A stretch of DNA of 64,000 nt from Methylobacterium sp. J-070. GTDB lineage: Bacteria > Pseudomonadota > Alphaproteobacteria > Rhizobiales > Beijerinckiaceae. Of this stretch, positions 53,213 to 62,277 are shown one piece after another (position 1 is the stretch's first letter; every line of letters begins with the position of its first letter). The stretch is taken from positions 32,290 through 96,289 of the forward strand of contig NZ_JAKSXX010000291.1 of the NCBI RefSeq assembly GCF_022829385.1, read 5' to 3'. The position numbers and the translations under genes were made by a program. Under the pieces are notes generated by a model that saw only the letters and a list, made by a program, of their open reading frames with translations, had not been told where the DNA came from and did not search any database.

Positions 53213-53704
53213 TCAATGGTCCGCGGTCGGCACCGTTCCGCCACCCGTGGCGAGCTTCCGGCGGGCGTCGGCCTGACCGCTGGTCGTCCCGAAATACGTC
53301 GCGGAGTCGCCCAGCTGAACGGCCGGCTGGCAGTTCGGCGTGCAGGACAGGGATTCCCGCTCGAGCCCGCGCTGGACCGTGATGGTCGACTCCTGCGACG
53401 CCTCGACCCGGATCGTCGTCTCGGCGATCATGGCGCCGGCATTGTCCAGCGCGATCAGGTTGGTCGAGCCGAAGCTCTTGCCGGTGAGCACGAGCACGCC
53501 GTTCTTCTGCGGCGTCACCTCGGCGATGATCGGATTGCCGACGATGACGGTCGACGTCTTCTCCGGCAGGCGGATGACCTTGGCGTTGTCCACCAGAACG
53601 GTCACGACCGGCAGCAGCTCGGGCTGGGCGGCCGCCGCCGCCGTGGCGCCCAACAGCAGGACGACGAGGCCGGCTCGGCCCGCCTTCGACAAGGTGCGGC
53701 GCAT
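53213..53704 (-). CDS. Pilus assembly protein N-terminal domain protein (CpaC-like N-domain only)
   Basis: 163 residues from ATG 53704 with GAGGG upstream. Signal peptide (GRAGLVVLLLGATAAAAA, then QPELLP). Residues about 33-105 match the T2SS/T3SS pilus N-domain found at the start of CpaC/RcpA secretins: VLVDNAKVIRLPEKTSTVIV, GNPIIAEVTPQKNG, LTGKSFGSTNLIALD. The secretin domain is absent, and the tail holds a CTPNC pair. It lies divergently beside a Flp pilin gene, which supports a link to the Flp/Tad pilus, possibly as a small periplasmic helper. Confidence 0.85.
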   Translation of the reverse strand: MRRTLSKAGRAGLVVLLLGATAAAAAQPELLPVVTVLVDNAKVIRLPEKTSTVIVGNPIIAEVTPQKNGVLVLTGKSFGSTNLIALDNAGAMIAETTIRVEASQESTITVQRGLERESLSCTPNCQPAVQLGDSATYFGTTSGQADARRKLATGGGTVPTADH

Positions 53705-54000
53705 CGGAGACCCTCAAGAGGAGGCGGGCGGTCCACGGGACGCCGCTCCAGAGCGGGAGATACGCCGCATCGGTGAAGGAAGCGCTAAGCAAGACCAAGA
53801 CGCCCGCTGCGTGTCAGATCGTTGAAACCCTACCTTCACCACGCCCGCACTCGGCCGAGCCAAGCGGGCGATCCGATCGAGATTTAACCGATTTTCAAGG
53901 CGTAATCGGCAGTCTGTGCGAGCCGCCGGTCGAGACCTGAAACTCTTCATCGGGCATCGTCCAAGCTTTAGTCGCACTGTTGATCGAAGGATCACTCCTC

Positions 54001-54165
54001 ATGAAGACCCTGTTCACGCGTTTCGCCTCGGACGAGTCCGGTGCCACCGCCATCGAGTACGGCATGATCGCTGCCCTGATCGCCGTCGCCATCATCACCG
54101 CGCTGCGCACCGTCGGCACCAACCTGACCAACAAGTTCAGCCAGATCTCCGGCAACCTGAACTGA
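54001..54165 (+). CDS. Flp family type IVb pilin
   Basis: 54 residues. Subunit of Flp/Tad pili used in surface attachment. The prepilin cleavage site is G14 before ATAIEYG, with Glu at +5 of the mature protein, followed by the hydrophobic helix MIAALIAVAIITALRTVGT. Mature length of 40 residues is normal. AGGA lies about 11 bases upstream of the ATG. The prepilin peptidase gene follows 220 bases downstream. Confidence 0.95.
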   Translation: MKTLFTRFASDESGATAIEYGMIAALIAVAIITALRTVGTNLTNKFSQISGNLN

Positions 54166-54387
54166 TCGCGGTCCATCGGCCACGATCTGCGGCAGGTCTG
54201 AGACGCTTCGTCCGCGCTGAGCGGACGGGGCGGTCTCGACCGGCCGCCGCGGCCGTTGCTCGGGATCGACCGCCCACCGGCGCCGCTCGTCCCGGAGTCA
54301 GACCCGCGGGATCCGCCAACGGCAGCCGCCCTGTCGGGGCGGCGCGTTCGTCCCGCGGCAACCGATACCGACAAGGTTGATCCAGAC

Positions 54388-54954
54388 ATGCTCGGCACGG
54401 ATATGGTCGGCATCGACTTCGCAGCTTCAGGGATGGCGGGGCTCGGCCTCGCGAGCTTCGGGCTGCTGATCCTGTTCCCGTTCCTGATGGCGTACGCCGC
54501 GGCGAGCGATCTGCTGACGATGCTGATCCCGAACCGGATCTCCCTCGCCCTGGTGGCGGGGTTTGCGCTACTCGCCGTCACGGGGCCGATGAACTGGACC
54601 GAGATCGGCTACCATCTGGGCGCCGGGACGGTGGTTCTCCTGGCAACCTTCACGCTGTTCGCCTTCGGGGTGATCGGCGGGGGCGATGCGAAGCTGGCGG
54701 CCGCCACCGCGCTGTGGCTCGGCTTCGACGGCCTCGGCGACTATCTGCTGGTGGCCTCGATCTTCGGTGGGGCCCTCACCCTCGCGATCCTGTTCGCGCG
54801 GTCGCATCCGCTGCCCCTGCGCATCGCGCGCATGCCCTTCGCCCTGCATCTCCACGACGCCAAGACCGGGATCCCCTACGGGATCGCCCTGGCGGCTGCC
54901 GCCCTCATCATCCTGCCCGAGACCGAGATCTGGACGCGGGCGCTCGCCGGCTGA
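54388..54954 (+). CDS. cpaA: A24 family prepilin peptidase (CpaA type)
   Basis: 188 residues from ATG 54388; ATG 54403 is an alternative. Aspartic membrane protease that trims Flp prepilins. The two catalytic Asp are Asp41 (AAASDLLTMLIPNR) and Asp100 in the G-x-G-D motif VIGGGDAKLAAATALW. About five to six helices. The order pilin then peptidase is as in Tad clusters, but the other tad genes are not in the window, so this is a detached pair. Confidence 0.93.
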   Translation: MLGTDMVGIDFAASGMAGLGLASFGLLILFPFLMAYAAASDLLTMLIPNRISLALVAGFALLAVTGPMNWTEIGYHLGAGTVVLLATFTLFAFGVIGGGDAKLAAATALWLGFDGLGDYLLVASIFGGALTLAILFARSHPLPLRIARMPFALHLHDAKTGIPYGIALAAAALIILPETEIWTRALAG

Positions 54955-55064
54955 GGGACGCGCCAGCGTCGCGGGCCCGCGGGCTGGGCTCGGCGGTTCG
55001 GTGTTGCGCCGAATCCACGGTTCCGGATCTGGAGCCCGGGTCGCGGCCCCGCTAAAAGCCCGAC

Positions 55065-55799
55065 ATGCCCCTCGCGCTGCTGCGTCGCCCTGATCCGGAC
55101 CACCTCGAGATCGAGCACGAGGGGACCAGCCTCCGCATCGCGTTGCGCCGCCGCCCGACCGCACGCCGCATCACGCTGCGGGTCTCGGCGGCCACCGGCG
55201 ATGTCGTGATCACGCTCCCGAGCCGCACGGCCGTGAACACCGCGCAGCGCTTCGCCGCCAGCCATGCAGGCTGGATCGCCGCCCGTCTGGCGCGCATGCC
55301 CGCCCGCGTCGTCTTCGAGCCGGGCGCGGCCGTGCCGCTGCGCGGCGTACCCCACCGCGTGTGTCTGCACGCGACACGCAGCGCTGCGGTGCGAGTCACG
55401 CACGAAGGCGAGGAAGCGGTGATCACGGTCGCCTGCGCGCCGGCCCACGTGGCGCGCCGGATCCGCGACTTCCTGGCGCGGGAAGCCCGGCGTGACCTCG
55501 GTGAAGCGGTCGAACGCTACGCGGAACGGCTTGGGGAGCGGCCGGCGCGCATCACCCTGCGCGATACCCGCAGCCGCTGGGGATCCTGCACCGCGCGCCG
55601 GGAGCTGAACTTCTCGTGGCGGCTGATCCTGGCGCCCCCGATGGTGCTCGACTACCTCGTCGCCCACGAGATGGCGCATCTGCGCGAGATGAATCATTCG
55701 CCCCGGTTCTGGGCGCTCCTGCGCGACCTCTGCCCGAACGTGGATGCCGCGGAAGCCTGGCTGAAGCGCCACGGCGCCGGCTTGCACCGCTACGGGTGA
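55065..55799 (+). CDS. M48-type (YgjP/SprT-like) metallopeptidase
   Basis: 244 residues. Zinc-dependent protein with the active-site motif HEMAH (His201, Glu202, His205) in YLVAHEMAHLREMNHSPRFW, where a later His serves as third ligand. RDTRSRWGSCTARRELNFSW is the strong YgjP/DUF45 signature. Natural substrate unknown. Single gene between cpaA and a convergent secreted-protein gene. Confidence 0.93.
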   Translation: MPLALLRRPDPDHLEIEHEGTSLRIALRRRPTARRITLRVSAATGDVVITLPSRTAVNTAQRFAASHAGWIAARLARMPARVVFEPGAAVPLRGVPHRVCLHATRSAAVRVTHEGEEAVITVACAPAHVARRIRDFLAREARRDLGEAVERYAERLGERPARITLRDTRSRWGSCTARRELNFSWRLILAPPMVLDYLVAHEMAHLREMNHSPRFWALLRDLCPNVDAAEAWLKRHGAGLHRYG

Positions 55800-55811
55800 G
55801 CGGCGCCGGCC

Positions 55812-56186
55812 TCAGCCCTTGGCGCGGAGCACCCGCTGCCGAACAACGGCGTCGGCCGGCCAAGTCGGCCGGGGATCGACTTCGCCGGGCGCGAGGGTGC
55901 GCGGGGCGACGCTGTCGCAGACCTCGCGCTGACGGATGATCACCGGGTTGCCGAACGCGTCGCGCCGGCGGACCAAGCCGCCCTCCCGGCAATACCCGGC
56001 GATCGCCGCCTGTCCGTTGCGGCGACCATACGGGTTCACCGCCACCGGCGGATGCTCGATCACCAAGGTGCCGGTTTGGTTCAGCGAGCGCTCGACGTAG
56101 GTCGTCTCGTCGACCGGCAGGGACTGGGCCCCGGCCTGAGTGAGGGTGGCCAACAGGCAGGCGGCCGAGAGGGCGAGCGGGCGCAT
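55812..56186 (-). CDS. Secreted protein of unknown function
   Basis: 124 residues from ATG 56186 (ATG 56207 would add seven). Signal peptide MRPLALSAACLLATLTQAGA then QSLPVDE. The mature part has two Cys (AGYCREGG and REVCDSVAP) and the segments ERSLNQTGTLVIEHPPVAVN and GRRNGQAAIAGY. No domain recognised. It ends 12 bases from the convergent peptidase stop. Confidence 0.75.
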   Translation of the reverse strand: MRPLALSAACLLATLTQAGAQSLPVDETTYVERSLNQTGTLVIEHPPVAVNPYGRRNGQAAIAGYCREGGLVRRRDAFGNPVIIRQREVCDSVAPRTLAPGEVDPRPTWPADAVVRQRVLRAKG

Positions 56187-56306
56187 CACGACTTCAGGAT
56201 CCTGCATTGAAAGACTGACGTGGCCTTATCTAGGCCCGCATATCCCGCACGAATAGCGCCGCAGGGCAACACCGCGCCCGCATCGCTTGACAGCGCGGGG
56301 GCGGCC

Positions 56307-56918
56307 ATGGTCGGAACACGCCCGATTGTACGGCTCCTGCCGGTCCACGGCGGGAGCGTTCCGAAGGGATCGGTGGTGCCGCTTCACGCGAGGCTCGTTC
56401 GTTTGCGGCAAGCCATCCTGCGCGCCGCGCTGCCGGTAGTCCTCGCTCTGGTCGCGGCGGCGTCCTCATCCGCGGGGCCGGCGGCAGCGCAGGGCATGGT
56501 CCGGAAGACCTTCGACGATTGGCAGCTCCGCTGCGAGACGCCGGCCGGGGCGAAGGCCGAGCAATGCGCGCTCGTGCAGTATCTCGCCGCCGAGGATCGT
56601 CCGAACCTGACCCTCGTGGTGATCGTCCTGAAGACGGCCGACAACCGCGGCTATCTGCTGCGCGTCGTGGCACCGCTCGGCGTGCTCCTGCCCTCGGGCC
56701 TCGGCCTGAAGATCGATCAGACCGATATCGGCCGCGCGGGCTTCGTCCGTTGCCTCACCACCGGTTGCGTGGCCGAGGTGGTGATGGACGATGGCCTGGT
56801 CCGGCAGTTCAAGGGCGGCTCGCAGGCGACCTTCATCGTGTTCCAGACGCCGGAGGAAGGCGTCGGCATCCCGCTCTCGATGAAGGGTTTCGCAGCCGGG
56901 TTCGACAGCCTGAAATGA
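56307..56918 (+). CDS. Invasion-associated locus B (IalB) family protein
   Basis: About 203 residues from ATG 56307; the start is uncertain because the hydrophobic signal (LRAALPVVLALVAAASSSA, ending AAAQG) begins some 40 residues in. The mature domain fits IalB: FDDWQLRCETPAGAKAEQCA, VVIVLKTADNRGYLLRVVAP, LGVLLPSGLGLKIDQTD, and GFVRCLTTGCVAEVVMDD with paired Cys. IalB proteins are periplasmic or outer membrane proteins, first linked to host-cell invasion in Bartonella but widespread in free-living relatives with unknown role. The stop overlaps the next start as ATGA. Confidence 0.88.
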   Translation: MVGTRPIVRLLPVHGGSVPKGSVVPLHARLVRLRQAILRAALPVVLALVAAASSSAGPAAAQGMVRKTFDDWQLRCETPAGAKAEQCALVQYLAAEDRPNLTLVVIVLKTADNRGYLLRVVAPLGVLLPSGLGLKIDQTDIGRAGFVRCLTTGCVAEVVMDDGLVRQFKGGSQATFIVFQTPEEGVGIPLSMKGFAAGFDSLK

Positions 56919-57616
56919 CGATGCCGCTCGGGAGCCGTGCGATGATCGACGATCGGGACGTATCCGCGGGACGGCGGCGGCATGGGACCGCGCGATCCGC
57001 CAGGCTTCTCAGCCTCGGAGGCCTCGTCCTGGCCGCATCCGTCGCGGTCGTCCCGGCCCGCGCTGAGGACGGCAACGTCTTCTCCAACCTGCTGAAGTTC
57101 GGCGGCACCACGGTCCCGCCGTCGCAGCCCGAATCCCTCGATCCGCCCTATTGTCCACCCGTCGAGGTCGCCGACGGCGCCGCCGCATCGCGCACGCTCG
57201 CGGGTGAGGCCGTGCGCACGCAGTTCTCCCTTGCCCGCCTCGCCCGGGAATGCACGCGGCGGCAGGACGGTTCGATCACCGTGAAGGCGGGCGTCGAGGT
57301 CAACGTCCTGCTGGGCCCGGCGGGGGCGCCGGGCCGGTTCGACGTGCCGGTTACGTTCCAGATCCGCCACGAAGGCAAGGTGATCACGAGTCGCGTCGAG
57401 CGGGCCGGCGTGATCGTCGAGTCCGGGCAAGCGCAGGGCTTCGCCACCATCGTCGCCGACGAGCTTCAGGTCCCGGTCGCGGCGACCGCCGACTATGACA
57501 TCACGGTTGGCATCGGCACCGGTAAGGGGAGCGGCGGAAAGCCCGCCTCGAAGCCGCGCCGACGGAAACCGGCGGTGGCAGCGGCTCCCGCCGCCGGAGG
57601 CGACGCTGCCCAGTGA
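56915..57616 (+). CDS. Exported protein of unknown function in the IalB/glycosyltransferase operon
   Basis: 233 residues from ATG 56915, coupled to the upstream gene by a four-base overlap. An N-terminal segment with a hydrophobic stretch (LLSLGGLVLAASVAVVPARA) leads to EDGNVFSNLLKFGG; the N-terminal 30 residues are long for a signal, so the protein may be anchored. The mature part is beta-rich: PPYCPPVEVADGAAASRTLA, SITVKAGVEVNVLLGPAG, VPVTFQIRHEGKVITSRVER. Two Cys may form a disulfide. The tail is Lys/Arg/Pro/Ala-rich. I recognise no domain. Confidence 0.8.
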   Translation: MTMPLGSRAMIDDRDVSAGRRRHGTARSARLLSLGGLVLAASVAVVPARAEDGNVFSNLLKFGGTTVPPSQPESLDPPYCPPVEVADGAAASRTLAGEAVRTQFSLARLARECTRRQDGSITVKAGVEVNVLLGPAGAPGRFDVPVTFQIRHEGKVITSRVERAGVIVESGQAQGFATIVADELQVPVAATADYDITVGIGTGKGSGGKPASKPRRRKPAVAAAPAAGGDAAQ

Positions 57617-59657
57617 CGCCGCGGCGCACCTCGTCGATCCGATCCCCCTGACGGCACCTGCCGGTCGCGGCCGGATCCCGCTCGGTCGCACGGCGCGCTT
57701 CCACCTGGAGGCGACGGACGATCCGGTCTTCGGCCGCCGCCTCGTCCTTCCGGACGGCCCGGCGGCCGGCTGGATCGTCCTGAGTTACAGCGGTGCCCCC
57801 CTGGCGACGGCCTACCGCCCGATCCTGCGGATCCTGCGCGGACCCGACGCCGCGACCCAGGACTTCGTGCTCCCGGGCGCCGCTCAAGGCCTCGCGCACT
57901 GGCTCGGACTGATTCCGGCCGATGCGCGGGAGATCCGCCTGTGCGCCGGTTCCGACTTCCTCCTCGAGCGGGTCGGGCTCCGGCGCGAGGCCGGTGTGCT
58001 GGCGCAATGCCTCCTGCGCCGGCCCTGGCGCTTCGTGGGTGCGCTGTACGAGCGCGCCCGCGGTTCGGAACGGCGCTACCGCGACACCCTGCGGGGGGCC
58101 TGCGCGGTGACGCCCATGACGCGGTTCCCGTCCTGGGCCGCGGCGCGAACCCGCTCCGTGCGGATTCCGCCGGTTCACCTGAAGATCCGCTGCCTCGTCC
58201 TGGCGCGCCCCACGGATGCGGCGGCGCTGGCCTCCACGCTGGACGCACTCCGGAACCAGACGCACCGGGCTGACGACGTCTGCGTCGCCTGGGACGGCGG
58301 ACCGCCGGCCGCAGCGGATCCGCGTGCCCGCCACGAGCGCTGGGACGAGGGCGCATCCCCGGCTGGTCTGATCGCCGACGCCGACGCCCTCTGCCTGCTG
58401 CGGGCCGGCGACGTCCCGGAGCCCGAGGCCCTCGCGTTGCTGGGGCATGCCGTCTCGGGCGCGGACCTCGCCTACGGGGATGCGGTCGGGCCCGACGGCG
58501 CGCCCCGCCTGAAGCCGGGCTGGAGCCCGGACCTCGCCCTTGCGACGGGCTACGTCGGCCGCCCGCTGCTGGTGTCGCGCGCGTTCCTCGACGCAGCGGG
58601 GGCCGCGACCCTCGGCCCGCAGGCGGAGGCGACCCTCGCCCTCGAGGTTGCCGCCGTCGCGGCCGGGGCCGCGGTGATCCATGTGCCGCGCATTCTTGCC
58701 CGCACCGTCGATGATTTTCTCGCCCGGGATGCCCGGGCCCAGGCGCTCGACGGTCGGCTGAAGGCGTCGGGTTCGCGAGTCCGCGCCGCGATCCACGCCG
58801 GCGCCGTCCGGCTCGACTGGCCCCTGCCGCAACCGGCGCCGGCGGTCAGCGTCGTGATCCCGTCGCGCGACCGGCTCGACCTGATCGCGCGCGTCTGCCG
58901 CGGGGTCCTGCACGAGACCGCCTATGCACCCGTCGAGCTGATCATCGTCGACAACGGCTCGACCGACCCGGGCGTGCTGGCGCATTACGAGACGCTGCGT
59001 CGCGACCCGCGCGTGCGCATCCGCATCGATCCGCAGCCCTTCAACTTCGCCGCGATGGTCAATGCCGGCGTCGCCGTGGCGACGGGCGCCGTCGTCGTGC
59101 TGCTCAACAACGACGTGGCCGTGCTGGAGCCGGGCTGGCTTGAGGCGATGGTCCGCCACGCTTGCCGGCCGGAGGTGGGGGCCGTGGGCGCAAAGCTGCT
59201 CTACGGCGACGGCACCCTGCAGCATGCCGGCGTCGTCGTCGGCCTGGGCGGACGGGCGGGCCATATCCTGCGCCGCCGTCCCGGCGACACGCCGGGCCAT
59301 CTCGGGCGCCTGCACGTCGCCCACGAGGTCTCGGCGGTCACCGCCGCCTGTCTCGCGGTCGCGCGCGAGAAGTACCTCGCGGTCGGCGGCTTCGACGCCG
59401 AGGCTTTCCCCGTCGACTTCAACGACGTCGATTTCTGCCTGCGGCTCGGCGCGGCCGGCTGGAAGACGGTCTGGACTCCGGCGGCAGCCCTGGCGCATCT
59501 CGAATCCGTCAGCCGCGGCCCCTCCACGGGTGCCAAGCGCGCCCGGTTCGAGCAGGAGGCCGCGCGCTTCTCCGAGCGCTGGCGCGACGTGATCCGCCAC
59601 GATCCGTACTACCATCCCGCCCTGTCGCTCACGACGTTCGGCGAGGATCTCGAATGA
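57495..59657 (+). CDS. Large glycosyltransferase family 2 protein
   Basis: 720 residues from ATG 57495, which overlaps the upstream gene by 122 bases; no other usual start occurs for some 200 codons, so either this or a CTG start near 57609 is used. The N-terminal third (about 40-220) is a non-catalytic region; a degenerate GT-like part follows to about 450. The GT-A domain is at about 452-690: VSVVIPSRDRLDLIARVCRG, VELIIVDNGSTDPG, the NND motif in VVVLLNNDVAVLEPG, and FPVDFNDVDFCLRLGAAGW. It adds sugar to surface polysaccharide or a lipid carrier; substrate unknown. Stop overlaps the next start. Confidence 0.9.
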   Translation: MTSRLASAPVRGAAESPPRSRADGNRRWQRLPPPEATLPSDAAAHLVDPIPLTAPAGRGRIPLGRTARFHLEATDDPVFGRRLVLPDGPAAGWIVLSYSGAPLATAYRPILRILRGPDAATQDFVLPGAAQGLAHWLGLIPADAREIRLCAGSDFLLERVGLRREAGVLAQCLLRRPWRFVGALYERARGSERRYRDTLRGACAVTPMTRFPSWAAARTRSVRIPPVHLKIRCLVLARPTDAAALASTLDALRNQTHRADDVCVAWDGGPPAAADPRARHERWDEGASPAGLIADADALCLLRAGDVPEPEALALLGHAVSGADLAYGDAVGPDGAPRLKPGWSPDLALATGYVGRPLLVSRAFLDAAGAATLGPQAEATLALEVAAVAAGAAVIHVPRILARTVDDFLARDARAQALDGRLKASGSRVRAAIHAGAVRLDWPLPQPAPAVSVVIPSRDRLDLIARVCRGVLHETAYAPVELIIVDNGSTDPGVLAHYETLRRDPRVRIRIDPQPFNFAAMVNAGVAVATGAVVVLLNNDVAVLEPGWLEAMVRHACRPEVGAVGAKLLYGDGTLQHAGVVVGLGGRAGHILRRRPGDTPGHLGRLHVAHEVSAVTAACLAVAREKYLAVGGFDAEAFPVDFNDVDFCLRLGAAGWKTVWTPAAALAHLESVSRGPSTGAKRARFEQEAARFSERWRDVIRHDPYYHPALSLTTFGEDLE

Positions 59658-61270
59658 CGCCCGGACCGGGCCCGGGCGGCGGCCTGTATCTCGGATCCCC
59701 GCGGCGATCCTGGCGCGGGCTGGTCGAGGCGGCGCGTCAGGTCGTGGGCAGGCCTCGGGAGGCCGGACACGTCCTCTGGGCGCGGCTGACCGGCAAGCGG
59801 CGGCGCGCCCGCCAGAAGGGCGCGGCACTCGTCGGGATCGATCACCGGCTCGCCCTTCCGGCGCGTAGTCTCGACCGCTACCCGCCGGCCGCCGCCGGGC
59901 CGGGAGGCGACATCCGGGTGATCGGCGACGGCGTTCTCGTCGAAGGCGCCCCCGAGCGGATCGCCGCGGCCTTCGCGGCCGATCCCGATCTCCACGCCGT
60001 GTACGGCGACGCGCTGGTGGAGGACCGGCCGGGCGGTCCGGCTTTGCCGCTGCTGCCGCCGGTCTTCGACGCCGACCGGCTCGCGGCCTTCGACTATCTC
60101 GGCCCCGTCCTGGCCTTTCGGGGCGGCGCCCTCGACGCGGAGGCCGGTCCGGTCGGTCCGGCCGAGGCCGCCCTGCGCATCGCCGAGCGGCACGGCCCGC
60201 ACGCGGTCGGCCACCTTCCGGAGATCCTGTCGGTCCGGCGCGCGGGGGCGGCCCACGGAGGCCCTCCGGAAGGGGCGGGGCGGGGGGAGCGGCACCGCGA
60301 GGTCGTGCGCCGCCACCTCGACCGGATCGGACGCCCCGAGGCCGGCCTCGTCGTCGCGCCGGACGGGCTCGTGCGGGTCGAATACCCGATCCCCGATCCG
60401 CCGCCCCTCGCCAGCATCATCGTCCCGACCCGCGACCGGCTCGACCTGCTCCGCCCCTGCCTCGACAGCCTGCGAACCTGCACCGACTGGCCCGCGTTCG
60501 AGATCCTGGTCTGCGACAACGACAGTCGCGAGAAGGAGACCCTGGACTTCCTGCGCGGCCTGGAGCGGGAGGGGAGGGGGCTGGTCGTACCCTGTCCCGG
60601 GCCGTTCAACTTCGCCGCCATGAACAACGCCGCGGCGGCCCGCGCCCGCGGCGCTCTGCTGGTCTTCGTCAACAACGACGTCGAGGCGTTCCGACCCGAC
60701 TGGCTGTCCCTGATGGCCCGCGAGGCCCTGCGCCCGGAGGTGGGCGCCGTGGGTGCCAGGCTCCTCGACGGGGCCGGCCGGATCCAGCACGCCGGCATCG
60801 TGCTCGGCACGGGCGGCCTCGTCACCCACGGCCACCGCCACTTCGCCGGCGACGCCCCCGGCTACCTCGCGGCGTTGCGCGTCACCCACGCGGTCTCGGC
60901 CGTGACGGCGGCCTGCCTCGTCGTGGAGGCGGCCAAGTTCCGGGCGGTCGGCGGGTTCGACGAGGTGGAGTTCGCCGTCGACTTCAACGACGTGGATCTC
61001 TGCCTGCGCCTCGACGCGGCCGGCCACCGCACGCTCCTGGTGCCGGGGGCGGTTCTGCATCACCGGGAATCGGCGAGCCGCCGCTGGACCCCGCAGGCCC
61101 GCGAGCGGCACGAGCGCGAGATCGCGGCGCTGAAAACGCGATGGGGGCCGCTGCTCGCGCAGGACCCCCATTACCACCCGGGCTTCGACCCGGATCTCTC
61201 GACCCATGCGCGTCTGCGCCCGGGCTTCCCCGGGTCCGGGCGCGCAATCCTGCGCCGCCCGCCCGCCTGA
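59654..61270 (+). CDS. Glycosyltransferase family 2 protein
   Basis: 538 residues from ATG 59654 (ATGA overlap with the previous stop). Same layout as its neighbour but shorter: N-terminal region to about 240, then the GT-A domain at about 253-480 with ASIIVPTRDRLDLLRPCLDS, FEILVCDNDSREKETLDFLR, LLVFVNNDVEAFRPDWL and FAVDFNDVDLCLRLDAAGHR. The two GT genes look like an old tandem duplication, sharing PFNFAAM-N and AVSAVTAACL segments. Likely cytoplasmic, adding residues to a cell-surface glycan. Its stop lies four bases from the convergent purC stop. Confidence 0.92.
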   Translation: MTPGPGPGGGLYLGSPRRSWRGLVEAARQVVGRPREAGHVLWARLTGKRRRARQKGAALVGIDHRLALPARSLDRYPPAAAGPGGDIRVIGDGVLVEGAPERIAAAFAADPDLHAVYGDALVEDRPGGPALPLLPPVFDADRLAAFDYLGPVLAFRGGALDAEAGPVGPAEAALRIAERHGPHAVGHLPEILSVRRAGAAHGGPPEGAGRGERHREVVRRHLDRIGRPEAGLVVAPDGLVRVEYPIPDPPPLASIIVPTRDRLDLLRPCLDSLRTCTDWPAFEILVCDNDSREKETLDFLRGLEREGRGLVVPCPGPFNFAAMNNAAAARARGALLVFVNNDVEAFRPDWLSLMAREALRPEVGAVGARLLDGAGRIQHAGIVLGTGGLVTHGHRHFAGDAPGYLAALRVTHAVSAVTAACLVVEAAKFRAVGGFDEVEFAVDFNDVDLCLRLDAAGHRTLLVPGAVLHHRESASRRWTPQARERHEREIAALKTRWGPLLAQDPHYHPGFDPDLSTHARLRPGFPGSGRAILRRPPA

Positions 61271-61274
61271 GGGC

Positions 61275-62069
61275 CTACTGGACGAGGCGCGGACCGCTGC
61301 CCTGGACCTTCTCGTTCTCCGACATGATGCCGAGACGCCGGGCGACCTCCGTGTAGGCCTCGATCAGACCGCCGAGATCCTTGCGGAACCGGTCCTTGTC
61401 GAGCTTGTCGGACGACTTGATGTCCCACAGGCGGCAGGAATCCGGGGAGATCTCGTCGGCGACGACTATGCGCATCATGTCGCCTTCCCAGAGCCGGCCG
61501 GTCTCCATCTTGAAGTCCACCAGACGGATGCCGACGCCGAGGAAGAGCCCGGACAGGAAGTCGTTGACGCGGATCGCCAGCGCCATGATGTCGTCGATCT
61601 CCTGGGGCGTCGCCCAGCCGAAGGCGGTGATGTGCTCCTCGGAGACCATCGGATCGTTGAGCGCGTCGTTCTTGTAGTAGAATTCGATGATCGAGCGCGG
61701 CAGCTGCGTGCCTTCCTCCAGGCCCAGCCGCGTGGCCAGCGACCCGGCCGCGACGTTGCGCACCACCACCTCGAGCGGGATGATCTCGACTTCGCGGATC
61801 AGCTGCTCGCGCATGTTGAGCCGGCGGATGAAATGCGTCGGCACACCGATGTCGTTGAGGTGCTGGAAGACGAATTCCGAGATCCGGTTGTTCAGCACGC
61901 CCTTGCCGTCGATGACCTCGTGCTTCTTCGCGTTGAAGGCCGTCGCGTCATCCTTGAAGTGCTGGATGAGCGTGCCGGGCTCGGGCCCCTCGTAGAGGAC
62001 CTTCGCCTTGCCCTCGTAGATGCGACGGCGGCGGTTCATAGGCGTGTACCGTGGTTTGAGGAAGTCCAT
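61275..62069 (-). CDS. purC: Phosphoribosylaminoimidazole-succinocarboxamide synthase
   Basis: 264 residues from ATG 62069, chosen because AGGAG lies eight bases upstream; ATG 62039 would give 254 residues and has no ribosome site. Joins CAIR with aspartate in purine synthesis. Full SAICAR synthase domain: RRRRIYEGKAKVLYEG, FKDDATAFNAKKHEVIDGKG, NMREQLIREVEIIPLEVVVR, NVAAGSLATRLGLEEG, and DEISPDSCRLWD with DKDRFRKDLGG. Housekeeping gene; no other pur gene is nearby. Confidence 0.97.
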   Translation of the reverse strand: MDFLKPRYTPMNRRRRIYEGKAKVLYEGPEPGTLIQHFKDDATAFNAKKHEVIDGKGVLNNRISEFVFQHLNDIGVPTHFIRRLNMREQLIREVEIIPLEVVVRNVAAGSLATRLGLEEGTQLPRSIIEFYYKNDALNDPMVSEEHITAFGWATPQEIDDIMALAIRVNDFLSGLFLGVGIRLVDFKMETGRLWEGDMMRIVVADEISPDSCRLWDIKSSDKLDKDRFRKDLGGLIEAYTEVARRLGIMSENEKVQGSGPRLVQ

Positions 62070-62277
62070 GGGCCGAGGCTCCTGATGCGCGACGATGGGG
62101 AGGAATCCGCGGCGCGGCGACCGGACACGAGGTCGGGCGGCCGGACGGCCTCTGCCCGAGAGCCCCGGCAACCGGTTGGTAAACTAGCCGAAGCGGGCTT
62201 GCAGCACAACGCGTAGGCCCGCGGGGCGGGATTGCGGAGAGCGCCCCGGACGGGCCCCGGATGCGTCCCGGGCATCC

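Noticed and set aside
57501..59828. 775-codon minus-strand frame over the first glycosyltransferase
   Set aside because: Shadow of the GT2 gene, whose motifs and operon overlaps are clear on the plus strand.
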